Part shown: positions 1 through 8,275 of the stretch, piece by piece
Numbering within the stretch: the first letter of the stretch is position 1
Layout: every line of letters begins with the position of its first letter
Assembly: GCA_964520785.1 (NCBI GenBank)
Contig: CAZFQG010000041.1
Span: 1 to 37,095, forward strand
DNA length: 37,095 nucleotides
Source of the DNA: CAZFQG01 sp964520785
GTDB taxonomy: Bacteria > Planctomycetota > Planctomycetia > Pirellulales > Thermoguttaceae
Direction: 5' to 3'
Translations under genes and position numbers: made by a program
Notes under the pieces: generated by a model
What the model saw: the letters and a program-made list of their open reading frames with translations, nothing else
The model's database searches: none
Told to the model about the DNA's origin: nothing

Positions 1-54
1 CGGCGTTGTTTGTTCATTCGTTGTTTTGAGGAGACTGAGTTCGAGTTCAAGTAG
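1..54 (+). CDS. C-terminal end of a small membrane-type protein (partial)
   Basis: The window opens inside a reading frame of 17 codons ending in TAG at 52-54. Its residues RRCLFIRCFEE match RRRLFIRCFEG in the small membrane protein at 322-594 (9 of 11 identical), and the DNA of the two stretches is also alike (about 1-31 versus 460-490). This is therefore probably the tail of an upstream paralogue of that protein. The family is not recognised. The rest of the gene lies outside the window. Confidence 0.45.
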   Translation, partial: RRCLFIRCFEETEFEFK

Positions 55-82
55 CGGTCTTTCTCCGGAGGTCCTTTCCGTC

Positions 83-352
83 ATGCATACACTATTAGAA
101 CGTTTCTATCCCGAAACCCGCTTCGCCGGATTCACGCACATCGATGGTACGATCGCCTTCTACACGCGCGTGAACGCCCTTCTGAAGCGGACCGATGTCG
201 TTCTGGATATCGGGCAAGGCAGGCTTGCCGGGGACCCCACCCGTCCTCCGCACGATTTCCGCCTCTTCAAAAGCAGCCATTTTGAACCGCTTTTGATCCG
301 CACCGGCGAGGAAACGCCACCATGCTGTTCACAAACTGGTTATTCCGCCTGA
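83..352 (+). pseudogene. Truncated SAM-dependent methyltransferase remnant
   Basis: From the ATG at 83 the frame reads like the N-terminus of the class I methyltransferases common in surface-polysaccharide loci: a start resembling HTLLERFYPETRFAGFTHIDG, then FYTRVNALLKRTDVVLDIG, which is the beginning of the SAM-binding motif I. The motif then degenerates (GQGRLAGDP in place of a glycine-rich GCGRG) and the remaining roughly 40 residues resemble nothing, ending at 352. At 89 residues the product lacks most of the Rossmann fold, so a frameshift or internal deletion is likely. Its end overlaps the next small ORF by 31 bases. Family membership is inferred from the motif pattern, and the frame may not be expressed at all. 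Confidence 0.45.
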
Positions 353-594
353 TCCGCGACGTGCTGCACAACAGCGTCGCCAACCGAGCATACGCATTCG
401 GGTTTTCGGTGTTTGCGCTATTATTTTTCGGGTTGTTGATATTCGGCGCGCAGGTATATCGGCGCCGTTTATTTATACGTTGTTTTGAGGGGAAGGTCGC
501 AGACCGCACGCACAGGCCAGACCTTGGGCGTTTGCGAGGAGGAGTCTCATCGATATCCGCGAGCCATACGGAGGAGTTCAATGACCATCCTTAA
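322..594 (+). CDS. Small single-TM protein, unknown family
   Basis: This encodes 90 residues. An N-terminal amphipathic stretch (about residues 1-22) is followed by one clear hydrophobic helix (about 26-46, AFGFSVFALLFFGLLIFGAQV) and a basic segment YRRRLFIRC, so a cytoplasmic C-terminus is expected. It overlaps the start of the FkbM methyltransferase by 14 bases, which suggests translational coupling. A second copy of its C-terminal segment occurs at the very start of the window, also just before a methyltransferase-like frame. No known domain is recognised. The tail after about residue 65 is low in complexity and may not be conserved. Confidence 0.45.
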   Translation: MLFTNWLFRLIRDVLHNSVANRAYAFGFSVFALLFFGLLIFGAQVYRRRLFIRCFEGKVADRTHRPDLGRLRGGVSSISASHTEEFNDHP

Positions 595-1471
595 TACAAT
601 GCGAAGCATAATGAGCCATCCTTTGAACGAGGGTCGAAAAGCGAGCGCATTCCTCAACTACGTGAGATGGCAGCTCGGCAGCCGGCTGCTGCCTGGTGAA
701 ATCGCCTTCCCATGGGTGAATGATTCGACACTTCTGGTTCAGCCAGGCGAACATGCAGCAACCGGCAACATCTACTGCGGCCTCCTCGAGTTTCGCGAGA
801 TGGCATATGTCCTGCATGCAACAACACGTGAAGATATATTCGTCGACATTGGCGCAAACGTGGGGACTTACACAATACTCGCCTGCGCAGTTCAAGGTGC
901 AAAGGGTTGCGCATTTGAGCCAATTCCTCGGACGTTTCGACAACTCGAACGCAACATCATGTTCAACGGTCTCAACGCAATGGTATCCTGTCACAATGTT
1001 GGTATTGGCGAATGCGACACGGTGCTTCGATTCACCACTGATGAAAAGAGTATGAATCATGTAAGACTGGAGTCGGACCCGGAACGCGAGACTGTTGAAG
1101 TGCCGGTGCGAACGCTCAAGTCGCAGATGGAAGGGATCGCTCCAACTTTTATCAAGATTGATGTTGAAGGCTACGAATTGCCCGTTCTGCGCGGCGCGGC
1201 TGAACTCCTACGGATGCCTTGCCTCCACTCTATTCTCATCGAAGTCAACGGAAACGGGAAACGCTATGGGCACGACGACTTCGAGGTAATACAAGCGATT
1301 GAAGAGTTTGGCTTTCGAGCCTACAGCTACGATCCGTTTACCCGCGAGTTAACCGAGGCGCCGGATAGGGTCATGGCATCAAGGAATGCCATATTCATTC
1401 GTGATTACGACTTTATCGCGAAGCGTGTGAAGAGCGCGGCACCGGTTGCAGTACACGGTGCCGTGATTTGA
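581..1471 (+). CDS. FkbM family SAM-dependent methyltransferase
   Basis: The product has 296 residues and is probably an O-methyltransferase acting on a sugar or polysaccharide intermediate. The SAM-binding motif FVDIGANVGTYT lies at residues 87-98, followed by the FEP segment and, near the C-terminus, FIKIDVEGYELPVLRGA, which is the FkbM signature. The frame is open from 485, but the ATG at 581 is preferred because GGAGGA lies just upstream and the N-terminus then fits the family. It sits ahead of the polymerase and flippase genes in the same orientation, with a 126-base gap after it. The methylated substrate cannot be deduced. Family assignment is strong; the role in decorating the exported polysaccharide is inferred from context. 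Confidence 0.85.
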   Translation: MTILNTMRSIMSHPLNEGRKASAFLNYVRWQLGSRLLPGEIAFPWVNDSTLLVQPGEHAATGNIYCGLLEFREMAYVLHATTREDIFVDIGANVGTYTILACAVQGAKGCAFEPIPRTFRQLERNIMFNGLNAMVSCHNVGIGECDTVLRFTTDEKSMNHVRLESDPERETVEVPVRTLKSQMEGIAPTFIKIDVEGYELPVLRGAAELLRMPCLHSILIEVNGNGKRYGHDDFEVIQAIEEFGFRAYSYDPFTRELTEAPDRVMASRNAIFIRDYDFIAKRVKSAAPVAVHGAVI

Positions 1472-1597
1472 TCATTGAATTGGAGAGTACTGATGTTCCG
1501 CGGAGGCGAAGGCGCCATCTCGTTTGTTTGTATTTCGTATCCCCATTTCAGCGTCGCCAATTGACCGGTCAGTTGGGGGAAGGCGATTATTTGAAGT

Positions 1598-3004
1598 ATG
1601 TGGCCTACCACGGTAACATATGTGTGCCTGACTCTCGGGGCACTGGCTTTGGCATCTGTCGGAAGACGGTGGTATATTGCGGGAACCAGTGCGCTGGTTG
1701 AGTTGCCGTCCATCTTCATTGTCTGCATGTGGTTCGGTTTTCACCTTTCTCCGCTTCTATTCATCTTGTCCGGTGAATGGGACTCTTTCCTGCTGGTTGA
1801 GGAATACCTTGACCGCGCGCTTGTCTACACTACGGGCGCCATGCTGGTGTTTCCGTGCGGATACTATTGGCATGCCAAGAGACGGCCCCTCGAACCGTTG
1901 AATACTCAGAACCCAAATTCGGTTAGTCATGATATTACGCTTCGGCTCGTTGTTATATTCTCGGTTGCCTATCTTGTTCTAGTGGGCCTCAGAACAGAGG
2001 GACTGGGCAATTTGTGGAATGACACTCGCTATCGCGCCGATTTGCGAGATATCGGTGGAATTACACATGTGGGCGACGTACTGATCGGTCCGGTAGGCAT
2101 CGTTTTGACGGTCTTCAGCGCGTACGGTCTGTTGACCGTGTCACGAAGCCGACACGTCCTGCTACACTCAGCGATCTGCGCCGTCGGGCTGATCACCGGG
2201 TCACTGGACTCACTCTATGATTTCAGTCGTGAGGCTGGGTTGGGTATTTTTGTTTTGGCGGTACTATCAGTCAAACTGCAAACGCGACGCTGCCATGCAA
2301 CTGTCCCCGTATATCTTATGTTCGTCCTCTTACTGATGACGGTGTCGATGAATGAGCGAGGCCGCAATCCTTGTGGAGTTCGAAATTTTTTCATAGCTAC
2401 AGGGAGAGTAGTAGCCGAGTCACTTGTTCCATCGAGAGAGAAGACATTCGCGATTGCTCTCTACAACCCGATTGATTTTATGGCTCCGTGGACAACGCGT
2501 GCGTATTATGGGAGCGGGCACGACGGAGAGGACTGGCTCTCCCGGTGTGCGACTTATGCGATCTGGACTAGTCCGATCCCAAGTCCGATATTGCCGGTAG
2601 AATGTCCGGTCGTCTCCCTGACACGGATACTCGGAACTGAGGACATCTGTGGCATCAACACCCCGGCCACGGCTGAATCCTACACACTTCTCGGCCGTTT
2701 TGGCTTCTTTCTTTGGGCGTTTCTCGGAATCGCCTATCGTGACATAGAACATCGCGCATCCGGTCTTCCGGGGATCGTTAGAGTTGCTATCTTTCTGTTT
2801 CTGTGCGCCTCATTTCCTCTCGCGATGCACAACGGCCTACGGGCGGGATTGCGGCCTGTTTGGTACTGTGTCTTCACCATTCTCGTCCTTTCCGTAATCC
2901 GATGGGGTTCATCAAGGAACATCCATCCTTCGAAACCGCGTTATGTTCGGAGAGGCGAGAGACAGTTCCTAATGGGTCTACAGAACGTTGAGGCAAAGAT
3001 GTGA
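1598..3004 (+). CDS. Wzy-like oligosaccharide repeat-unit polymerase
   Basis: This is a 468-residue integral membrane protein with about ten or more hydrophobic helices spread along its whole length. A large hydrophilic loop lies at roughly residues 250-350 and contains several cysteines (NPCGVRN, SRCATY, PVECPV, DICGIN), the topology expected of Wzy/O-antigen polymerases with a long periplasmic loop. It lies directly before a Wzx flippase, and the two genes overlap by 4 bases (GTGA at 3001-3004), the usual partnership in Wzx/Wzy export systems. Polymerases diverge so fast that the call rests on topology and neighbourhood rather than motifs. An O-antigen ligase-like protein is the main alternative. 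A purine-rich stretch GGGGGAAGG lies about 14 bases before the ATG. Confidence 0.7.
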   Translation: MWPTTVTYVCLTLGALALASVGRRWYIAGTSALVELPSIFIVCMWFGFHLSPLLFILSGEWDSFLLVEEYLDRALVYTTGAMLVFPCGYYWHAKRRPLEPLNTQNPNSVSHDITLRLVVIFSVAYLVLVGLRTEGLGNLWNDTRYRADLRDIGGITHVGDVLIGPVGIVLTVFSAYGLLTVSRSRHVLLHSAICAVGLITGSLDSLYDFSREAGLGIFVLAVLSVKLQTRRCHATVPVYLMFVLLLMTVSMNERGRNPCGVRNFFIATGRVVAESLVPSREKTFAIALYNPIDFMAPWTTRAYYGSGHDGEDWLSRCATYAIWTSPIPSPILPVECPVVSLTRILGTEDICGINTPATAESYTLLGRFGFFLWAFLGIAYRDIEHRASGLPGIVRVAIFLFLCASFPLAMHNGLRAGLRPVWYCVFTILVLSVIRWGSSRNIHPSKPRYVRRGERQFLMGLQNVEAKM

Positions 3005-4371
3005 AGGTGGAACGAGCGAATTCATCATTTGCCTGGCGCGTACTCTCGAACTTCTGTGCTCTATCCAGCCTACAGATGGCGAATATGCTATTGCCGCTCG
3101 TCAGCCTGCCGTACCTGATGCGAGTCCTGGGCCCCGAGAAGATAGGCGTACTTGCGATTGCAGAAGGGTTTACGCAGTGTTTTGTCGTTCTGGCCAACTG
3201 GGGTTTTGGCCTATCCGCATCACGGGAGGTGTCATTACTGCGCGATCGTCCACAAGAACTCGCCCGATGCTACTCGGCGGTAGTCTCAGCACGATTGACG
3301 TTGTCTCTTTTAGGCTTACTTGTTTTCGTTGGGGTCATCTTTACCGTTCCGATGTTCCGTACCGAACGTTTTGTATTCCTCCTCAGTTACGGCAAGGTCA
3401 TTCCATGTATCCTCTTTCCGATCTGGTTCTTTCAAGGCTTGGAGCGGATGCATTTTATTGCCGTCCTGAACCTCCTGGGAAGGATATCTTCAACCGCATT
3501 CATCTTCCTGCTAATTGCGAACGAACACGACTACGTCATCGTGCCGGTCATCACGATGATAGAAGCGATATTCGTCGGAGTGGCAGCCCAATCGATCGTC
3601 TTCGCGGGCTTCCGACTTCCATTCACGTTGGTTGGTCCAAGATTGGTGTTCGGCCAATTGCGCGAGGCTGCCTCCTTCTTCGTTGTCTCGTGCTCAATAG
3701 TGTTATACACCACGACAAATCCCTTTCTGTTGGGTCTGTTCGTTGCACCTGCCCAAGTCGGATACTTCAAGGCCGCGTATCAAATCGCTCGAGCCTCCTT
3801 TAATCTTCTTCACTGTTTGTGCTTCAGCCTCTATCCTGCGATGTGTAAGATCGCCTCCGAGTCAGCATCCCGTGCTTGGCAGGTCTTGAAGAGGACGCTA
3901 TTTCTGGCTATGATCCCTACTGCGATTGGATCGCTTATCCCGACAGTATGTGCAGCGCAAATATCTCGACTCGCCTTCGGCCCCGGATTCGACGAAACCA
4001 TCCCGCTCCTTCATGTCCTTGGCATTCTTCCGTTCATCGGTCTGTTCACGAATACGTTTGGCATTCAAGGCTTGCTGGCCTTCGGTCATCAGAATGCCTT
4101 CTCAAGATTGATGGTTTTTGTCACCTGCATTCATCTCATCATAGCTTCTCTTCTGTGCATGAGATTCGGCGCTTTCGGAATGGCGGTAAGTGTGATTATT
4201 ACCGAAACGTTGATTGCATTCGGTTCCTTCCGACTGCTGCGGAACACGCTCCGACAAACTGGAGTGTTTTCTGATTCATGCTGTGAGTCCACTCCGAGAG
4301 TTGCTGCTCACGTGCCGCCACGCTATTCGAGCCACTCGCAACTGTGTACTAGAGGTGCTTCTCCACGGTGA
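3001..4371 (+). CDS. Wzx-type polysaccharide flippase (MOP superfamily)
   Basis: The product has 456 residues with about 12 hydrophobic helices. The N-terminus is typical of the polysaccharide-biosynthesis export family: MANMLLPLVSLPYLMRVLG, then GFGLSASREVSLLRD. Such proteins move undecaprenyl-diphosphate-linked oligosaccharide units across the inner membrane for the Wzy polymerase to join. The start is a GTG overlapping the stop of the polymerase gene, implying coupled translation. The last 40 or so residues are hydrophilic and serine/arginine rich. By eye this gene and its neighbours from about 600 to 6400 look more AT-rich than the rest of the window, a common feature of exchanged surface-polysaccharide genes. 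Confidence 0.88.
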   Translation: MKVERANSSFAWRVLSNFCALSSLQMANMLLPLVSLPYLMRVLGPEKIGVLAIAEGFTQCFVVLANWGFGLSASREVSLLRDRPQELARCYSAVVSARLTLSLLGLLVFVGVIFTVPMFRTERFVFLLSYGKVIPCILFPIWFFQGLERMHFIAVLNLLGRISSTAFIFLLIANEHDYVIVPVITMIEAIFVGVAAQSIVFAGFRLPFTLVGPRLVFGQLREAASFFVVSCSIVLYTTTNPFLLGLFVAPAQVGYFKAAYQIARASFNLLHCLCFSLYPAMCKIASESASRAWQVLKRTLFLAMIPTAIGSLIPTVCAAQISRLAFGPGFDETIPLLHVLGILPFIGLFTNTFGIQGLLAFGHQNAFSRLMVFVTCIHLIIASLLCMRFGAFGMAVSVIITETLIAFGSFRLLRNTLRQTGVFSDSCCESTPRVAAHVPPRYSSHSQLCTRGASPR

Positions 4372-4420
4372 ACCGCAGCTCTGCCACACATGAAATCCTT
4401 AAGTGTCGAGGACATTCTCA

Positions 4421-5569
4421 ATGAAAAGGAAAATCGCCATTGTCCAGCCATACATACCAAGATATCGAATGCCTCTGTTCGAACAACTTGGACAAGATGG
4501 CGAGTGGACCATCCATGTGATCGCCGATATTGAAGCTCCGAATCAGCTTAACCAATATCGCGAGTTCGTTTCGCCCAATGCTCAATTCAAGGTGACACAT
4601 GTTCCCGTGACACATGTCGGCCCCTTTACCTTACGCCCCGGTCTGGAGCGTGCCATCGAGCAACTTGATCCAGATGCAACCATATTTACGTGCAACCCTC
4701 GAGACATCGGGCAATACCGGCTCATGCGGAAGCATCGACAAAAGAAGCGCCTTCTCGGGCTATGGGGCATGTTCTATCGAATTGGCAAGCGCAGAGCGTG
4801 GTCGGAATATGTCATGCGGGAAATGGGGCACATGGCGTCGCGCGTATTCTGCTACGGCGAGCGCGACACCAAGGAGATGATCACTCGAGGTATCGATAGA
4901 GAGAAGTTGGTCACGCTCCACAACGCGATCGATCATAGTGAGGCGATTGCCGCCAGAGAATGTCTGTCGGCCGATGAAATCGACGGTTTTCGGCGCCGGA
5001 ACGCGATTGAAGGAAAACGTGTTCTTCTTCAGGTGGTTCGGATTTATCCAATCAAGAGAACCGATCTGCTGTTGCGCATGTTCGCACGGTTGGTGCAAAG
5101 TCGCGATGATGTCGAGCTTGTCCTCATCGGCGGCGGCCCGGACGAGCAAGCAATGAAGAGACTCGCCCGCGAACTGAGTGTTTCGGACAACGTGCGATTT
5201 CTGGGGCCCATCTATGATGAAACAGAGCTAAGCCTGTGGTTCTCGTCAGCCGATCTTTTCGTGATTGCGACCTGCGCAGGCTTCAGCTTACACCATGCGA
5301 TGTGCCATGGGTTGCCGGCCGTGACAGACGATAGCGTCCGAACTCAGACCAGCGAGTCGGAAGCACTCGTCGACGAGGTGACTGGACTCAGATATCGTGC
5401 TGGAGACGTTGATGACTTCTCAAGAAAAGTATGCCGAATCCTCGACGATTCCGAATTCGCTTCCACACTCTCAAGGAATGCGATCGAGCGAATCACACGT
5501 CACTACACGCTTGACTCGATGGCCGAGCGTTTTCGGGCCGGTATTCACGAGATACTGAAGGCCGCTTAG
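4421..5569 (+). CDS. Glycosyltransferase family 4 (GT-B fold)
   Basis: The 382-residue product has an N-terminal acceptor domain (KIAIVQPYIPRYRMPLFEQL) and a C-terminal nucleotide-sugar domain with LLQVVRIYPIKRTDLLLRMF and VLIGGGPDEQAMKRLA. The usual E-x7-E motif is replaced: the segment reads CAGFSLHHAMCHGLPAVTDD, resembling the GLTAIHSLxxGTPVITHD variant of some GT4 subfamilies, so altered but not necessarily inactive chemistry is expected. A GTG at 4403 is possible, but ATG 4421 is preceded by CGAGGA at suitable spacing. It probably adds one sugar to the lipid-linked repeat unit on the cytoplasmic face. Donor and linkage are unknown. Confidence 0.85.
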   Translation: MKRKIAIVQPYIPRYRMPLFEQLGQDGEWTIHVIADIEAPNQLNQYREFVSPNAQFKVTHVPVTHVGPFTLRPGLERAIEQLDPDATIFTCNPRDIGQYRLMRKHRQKKRLLGLWGMFYRIGKRRAWSEYVMREMGHMASRVFCYGERDTKEMITRGIDREKLVTLHNAIDHSEAIAARECLSADEIDGFRRRNAIEGKRVLLQVVRIYPIKRTDLLLRMFARLVQSRDDVELVLIGGGPDEQAMKRLARELSVSDNVRFLGPIYDETELSLWFSSADLFVIATCAGFSLHHAMCHGLPAVTDDSVRTQTSESEALVDEVTGLRYRAGDVDDFSRKVCRILDDSEFASTLSRNAIERITRHYTLDSMAERFRAGIHEILKAA

Positions 5570-5644
5570 CAGTCAGAGCTGAGCTGGAAGCATCGCCGAC
5601 CGGTAAGACTCATAGAGGATGTGAATAGCAGAAAGGAATCAGAA

Positions 5645-6433
5645 ATGGCCAGTGCAGGAGTTCACCAGCGCATGTCTGCCTCTTCGGGCAACCCGCATTC
5701 CCCGTCTCTATGTAGTGCATACGATGCAGTTTACTCGCGGGATACTCCGGACGACCCCTTAGACTGTCGAAGATGGCCACGAAATCGGAACGAAGCCCTG
5801 CTCTTCGATATAGCGAGCGAAATTCGACATGTCCTTGAGATTGGGTGTGGCTCCGGGAGCGTGCTGAATCTTCTTTCCAGGCGGTCCCAGATGGTCACTG
5901 GGTTGGAACTGTCCGAGGTGCGTGCGCGGCAGGCGCGCAAACGGTTGGCTGCTTCGCGGAATGCCGAAGTACTGGTGGGGAGCATCGAATCCGGGATCGA
6001 TCGAACCGACGGGTATTATGATCTCATTCTGTGGGCCGATGTCATCGAACACGTGGTCAATCTCTTCGAGGCGATGGCCGAGGTTTCTCGCCTTCTGGCT
6101 CCTAACGGCGTTCTCGTGACCATTACCCCGAATATCGCATATCTACCCCGAAGGATTCAGTTGCTTCTTGGCAGATTCCCCGCAACGGGCTCTTCGAATG
6201 AGGGACTCGGGGTTCGCCCCGGTGAACTCTTCGATGCCGGCCACATGCACTACTTCACCTTTGGCGCCTTGAAAAATCTCTACCGACAGTTCCATCTGAC
6301 ACCGACCCGCGAGATCGGCTTTGGCAATCGCCTCAGCCGCGTCCGGAACTTCTGGCCATCGGTCTTGTCCGGCTCCGTCTACCTTGCCGGCGTCAAGCAA
6401 GAGTCCAAGATACCTGATTCGGTTATGCCATGA
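5645..6433 (+). CDS. Class I SAM-dependent methyltransferase
   Basis: This encodes 262 residues. Motif I VLEIGCGSG is at about residues 63-71, the acidic end of strand 2 is GLELSE, and a motif-II-like DLILWADVIEHV is followed by ITPNIAYLPRR, as in the Methyltransf_11/23 group. The C-terminal part (AGHMHYFTFGALKNLYRQFHL) resembles methyltransferases from capsule and LPS gene clusters. The frame is open from a GTG at 5621, but AAAGGA upstream of ATG 5645 favours the later start. The stop overlaps the next gene by 4 bases (ATGA at 6430-6433). It probably methylates a sugar of the exported glycan. Ubiquinone-type chemistry is not supported by the neighbours. Confidence 0.82.
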   Translation: MASAGVHQRMSASSGNPHSPSLCSAYDAVYSRDTPDDPLDCRRWPRNRNEALLFDIASEIRHVLEIGCGSGSVLNLLSRRSQMVTGLELSEVRARQARKRLAASRNAEVLVGSIESGIDRTDGYYDLILWADVIEHVVNLFEAMAEVSRLLAPNGVLVTITPNIAYLPRRIQLLLGRFPATGSSNEGLGVRPGELFDAGHMHYFTFGALKNLYRQFHLTPTREIGFGNRLSRVRNFWPSVLSGSVYLAGVKQESKIPDSVMP

Positions 6434-7596
6434 GAATCCTACACGTCACCCTCGGTCTCGAGACCTCCGGCGGCGGCGGAAACCGCGCGCCCGCGGAACT
6501 CTGCCAGAGTCTTGGGGCGATTGGCGTCGATGTCGATCTCTTCACACTCGATCACGGCGATCCCGACTGCTTCCAACCCCGGGAGACTCGTGTGACTCAT
6601 TTCGCCCCGGATAGTGTCTTGTCGCTCCTGGAATATTCTGCGGAAATGGCTGAGGCCCTTTGTCGGACAATACCGGAAACCGACCTTGTCCACGTCCACT
6701 GCATGTGGCGGTGGCCCAATATCGCCGCGGCACGAATCTCGCGACGGCTCGGAGTCCCCTACGTCGTTCAACCGCATGGGAGTCTCGACCCTTGGAGATT
6801 GAAACAGAAACGACTGCGAAAATGGCTCTGGGGAAAACTGTTTGAGCGGGAGGCACTCAAAGATGCGGCGTTCATTCACGTCGAATCCGAATATGACAGA
6901 AAGGGTGTGGAACGCTACCTTCCCGATGCGAAGACGGTCGTTAGCCCGTGTGGAGCCTTCAGAGAAAGCTTCGATTCAACTCCGCCAGACGACTACCTGG
7001 CCGCCAAATGGCCCCAACTCGCGGGCAAGAAGTGCGTGCTGTTCCTTTCGCGGATTGACGTAATGAAAGGGCTCGACCTCTTGCTCGAGGCATTCGTCCC
7101 CATCGCCGCCGCCCGGGAGGACGTGGCGATTCTCGTCATCGGAAACGACCATGCCGGACTCGTACCCAGGCTTAAGTCTTTCTGCGAGCGCAACGGCATC
7201 GCCGACCGCGTCGTTTGGGCGGGGCCGATTTGGGGCGATGAACGTTTCTGGGCGATGAAACAGTGCGACGTCTACGTCCATCCGAGCAAGTCGGACAATT
7301 TTGGCATCTCCGTACTGGAAGCCATGTTCTGCGGTGCCCCCATCCTCACCACCACTGGCACTCCCTGGCAGGAGTTGGCCGACAACAAGGCTGGAATGGT
7401 GGTCGAGCCGTCCGGGGACGCAATCCGGCGTGGACTCGAAGGCATGTTGAGCTTCTCCGAAGCCGAGCGAGCCGACCTCGGAAGCAATGCCCGCACGCTA
7501 GCGTTGCAGAAATACGAATGGGAACCGATCGCGCGGGAGCTTGTAAAGCATTACGAGAGGGCGATATCCGAAAACCGGCGGCGCCGCGCCGCATAA
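6430..7596 (+). CDS. Glycosyltransferase family 4
   Basis: The 388-residue GT-B enzyme has an N-terminus MRILHVTLGLETSGGG typical of GT4, followed by the acceptor-side segment VVQPHGSLDPWRLKQK. The donor domain contains VLFLSRIDVMKGLDLLLEAF and the canonical E-x7-E region SDNFGISVLEAMFCGAPIL, so catalytic competence is likely. It overlaps the methyltransferase stop by 4 bases and is followed 12 bases later by another methyltransferase, so the three genes are surely co-transcribed. The HGSLDPW segment is shared with transferases that use GDP- or UDP-sugars in colanic-acid-like clusters, but the donor cannot be assigned from sequence alone. Confidence 0.88.
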   Translation: MRILHVTLGLETSGGGGNRAPAELCQSLGAIGVDVDLFTLDHGDPDCFQPRETRVTHFAPDSVLSLLEYSAEMAEALCRTIPETDLVHVHCMWRWPNIAAARISRRLGVPYVVQPHGSLDPWRLKQKRLRKWLWGKLFEREALKDAAFIHVESEYDRKGVERYLPDAKTVVSPCGAFRESFDSTPPDDYLAAKWPQLAGKKCVLFLSRIDVMKGLDLLLEAFVPIAAAREDVAILVIGNDHAGLVPRLKSFCERNGIADRVVWAGPIWGDERFWAMKQCDVYVHPSKSDNFGISVLEAMFCGAPILTTTGTPWQELADNKAGMVVEPSGDAIRRGLEGMLSFSEAERADLGSNARTLALQKYEWEPIARELVKHYERAISENRRRRAA

Positions 7597-7608
7597 GAGG
7601 AACCGGTC

Positions 7609-8241
7609 ATGACCAAGTCGTTCTACAACGAGTACTGGCAAGACGAAACGGCCATTCCCGATTTCGATCCCACGACGCTCGAACGCAAGCGACGACTTGC
7701 GGCGGCCGTGCAGGGAATGACCGCCGGCAGGGCGCTGGACCTCGGCTGCGGACGTGGGCAATTCACGGAGTTCCTCAGATCCCTCGGATGGGACGCTTGT
7801 GGCGTCGACATTTCTGAAAACGCGATCGACAAGGCGCGCGAAGCGTATCCCGATCGGAGTTTCCAGCCGCTTGGGCCGGACGGCGCGATTCCGTTTGAAG
7901 ATTCGCACTTCGACGTCATCTGGTCGACCGAAGTCATTGAGCACGTCTTCGACGTTGGCGCGCATTTGAAGGAGATCCACCGCGTGCTTCGAGGCGGCGG
8001 AGTATATATTCTCACCACCCCCTATCACGGCGTACTCAAGAACGTCCTCCTCGCGCTGACGAAATTCGATTCCCATTTTGACCCGACGGGCCCGCACATC
8101 CGGTTCTTCGACAAACGCGGATTGAATCGCTGTCTCCTTGAGGCCGGGTTTCTCCCCAGATCTTTGGGGGGAATCGGCCGCCTCCCCTGGCTGTGGCGGA
8201 CCTGGTTCGTTGTGGCCGAGAAGCCAAATCAGACCGGGTAG
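7609..8241 (+). CDS. Class I SAM-dependent methyltransferase (Methyltransf_11-like)
   Basis: This 210-residue protein has motif I RALDLGCGRGQ at about residues 41-51, then GVDISENAI (end of strand 2) and FDVIWSTEVIEHVFD, a clean small methyltransferase fold. GAGGAACCGGTC precedes the ATG. It starts 12 bases after the upstream glycosyltransferase and ends 34 bases before the GT2 gene. It is the third apparently intact methyltransferase of the locus after the FkbM protein and the one at 5645, suggesting a heavily methylated glycan (inference). Confidence 0.83.
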   Translation: MTKSFYNEYWQDETAIPDFDPTTLERKRRLAAAVQGMTAGRALDLGCGRGQFTEFLRSLGWDACGVDISENAIDKAREAYPDRSFQPLGPDGAIPFEDSHFDVIWSTEVIEHVFDVGAHLKEIHRVLRGGGVYILTTPYHGVLKNVLLALTKFDSHFDPTGPHIRFFDKRGLNRCLLEAGFLPRSLGGIGRLPWLWRTWFVVAEKPNQTG

Positions 8242-8275
8242 TATCAGAAGCAGATATCAAACCGTTGTTGTCGTC

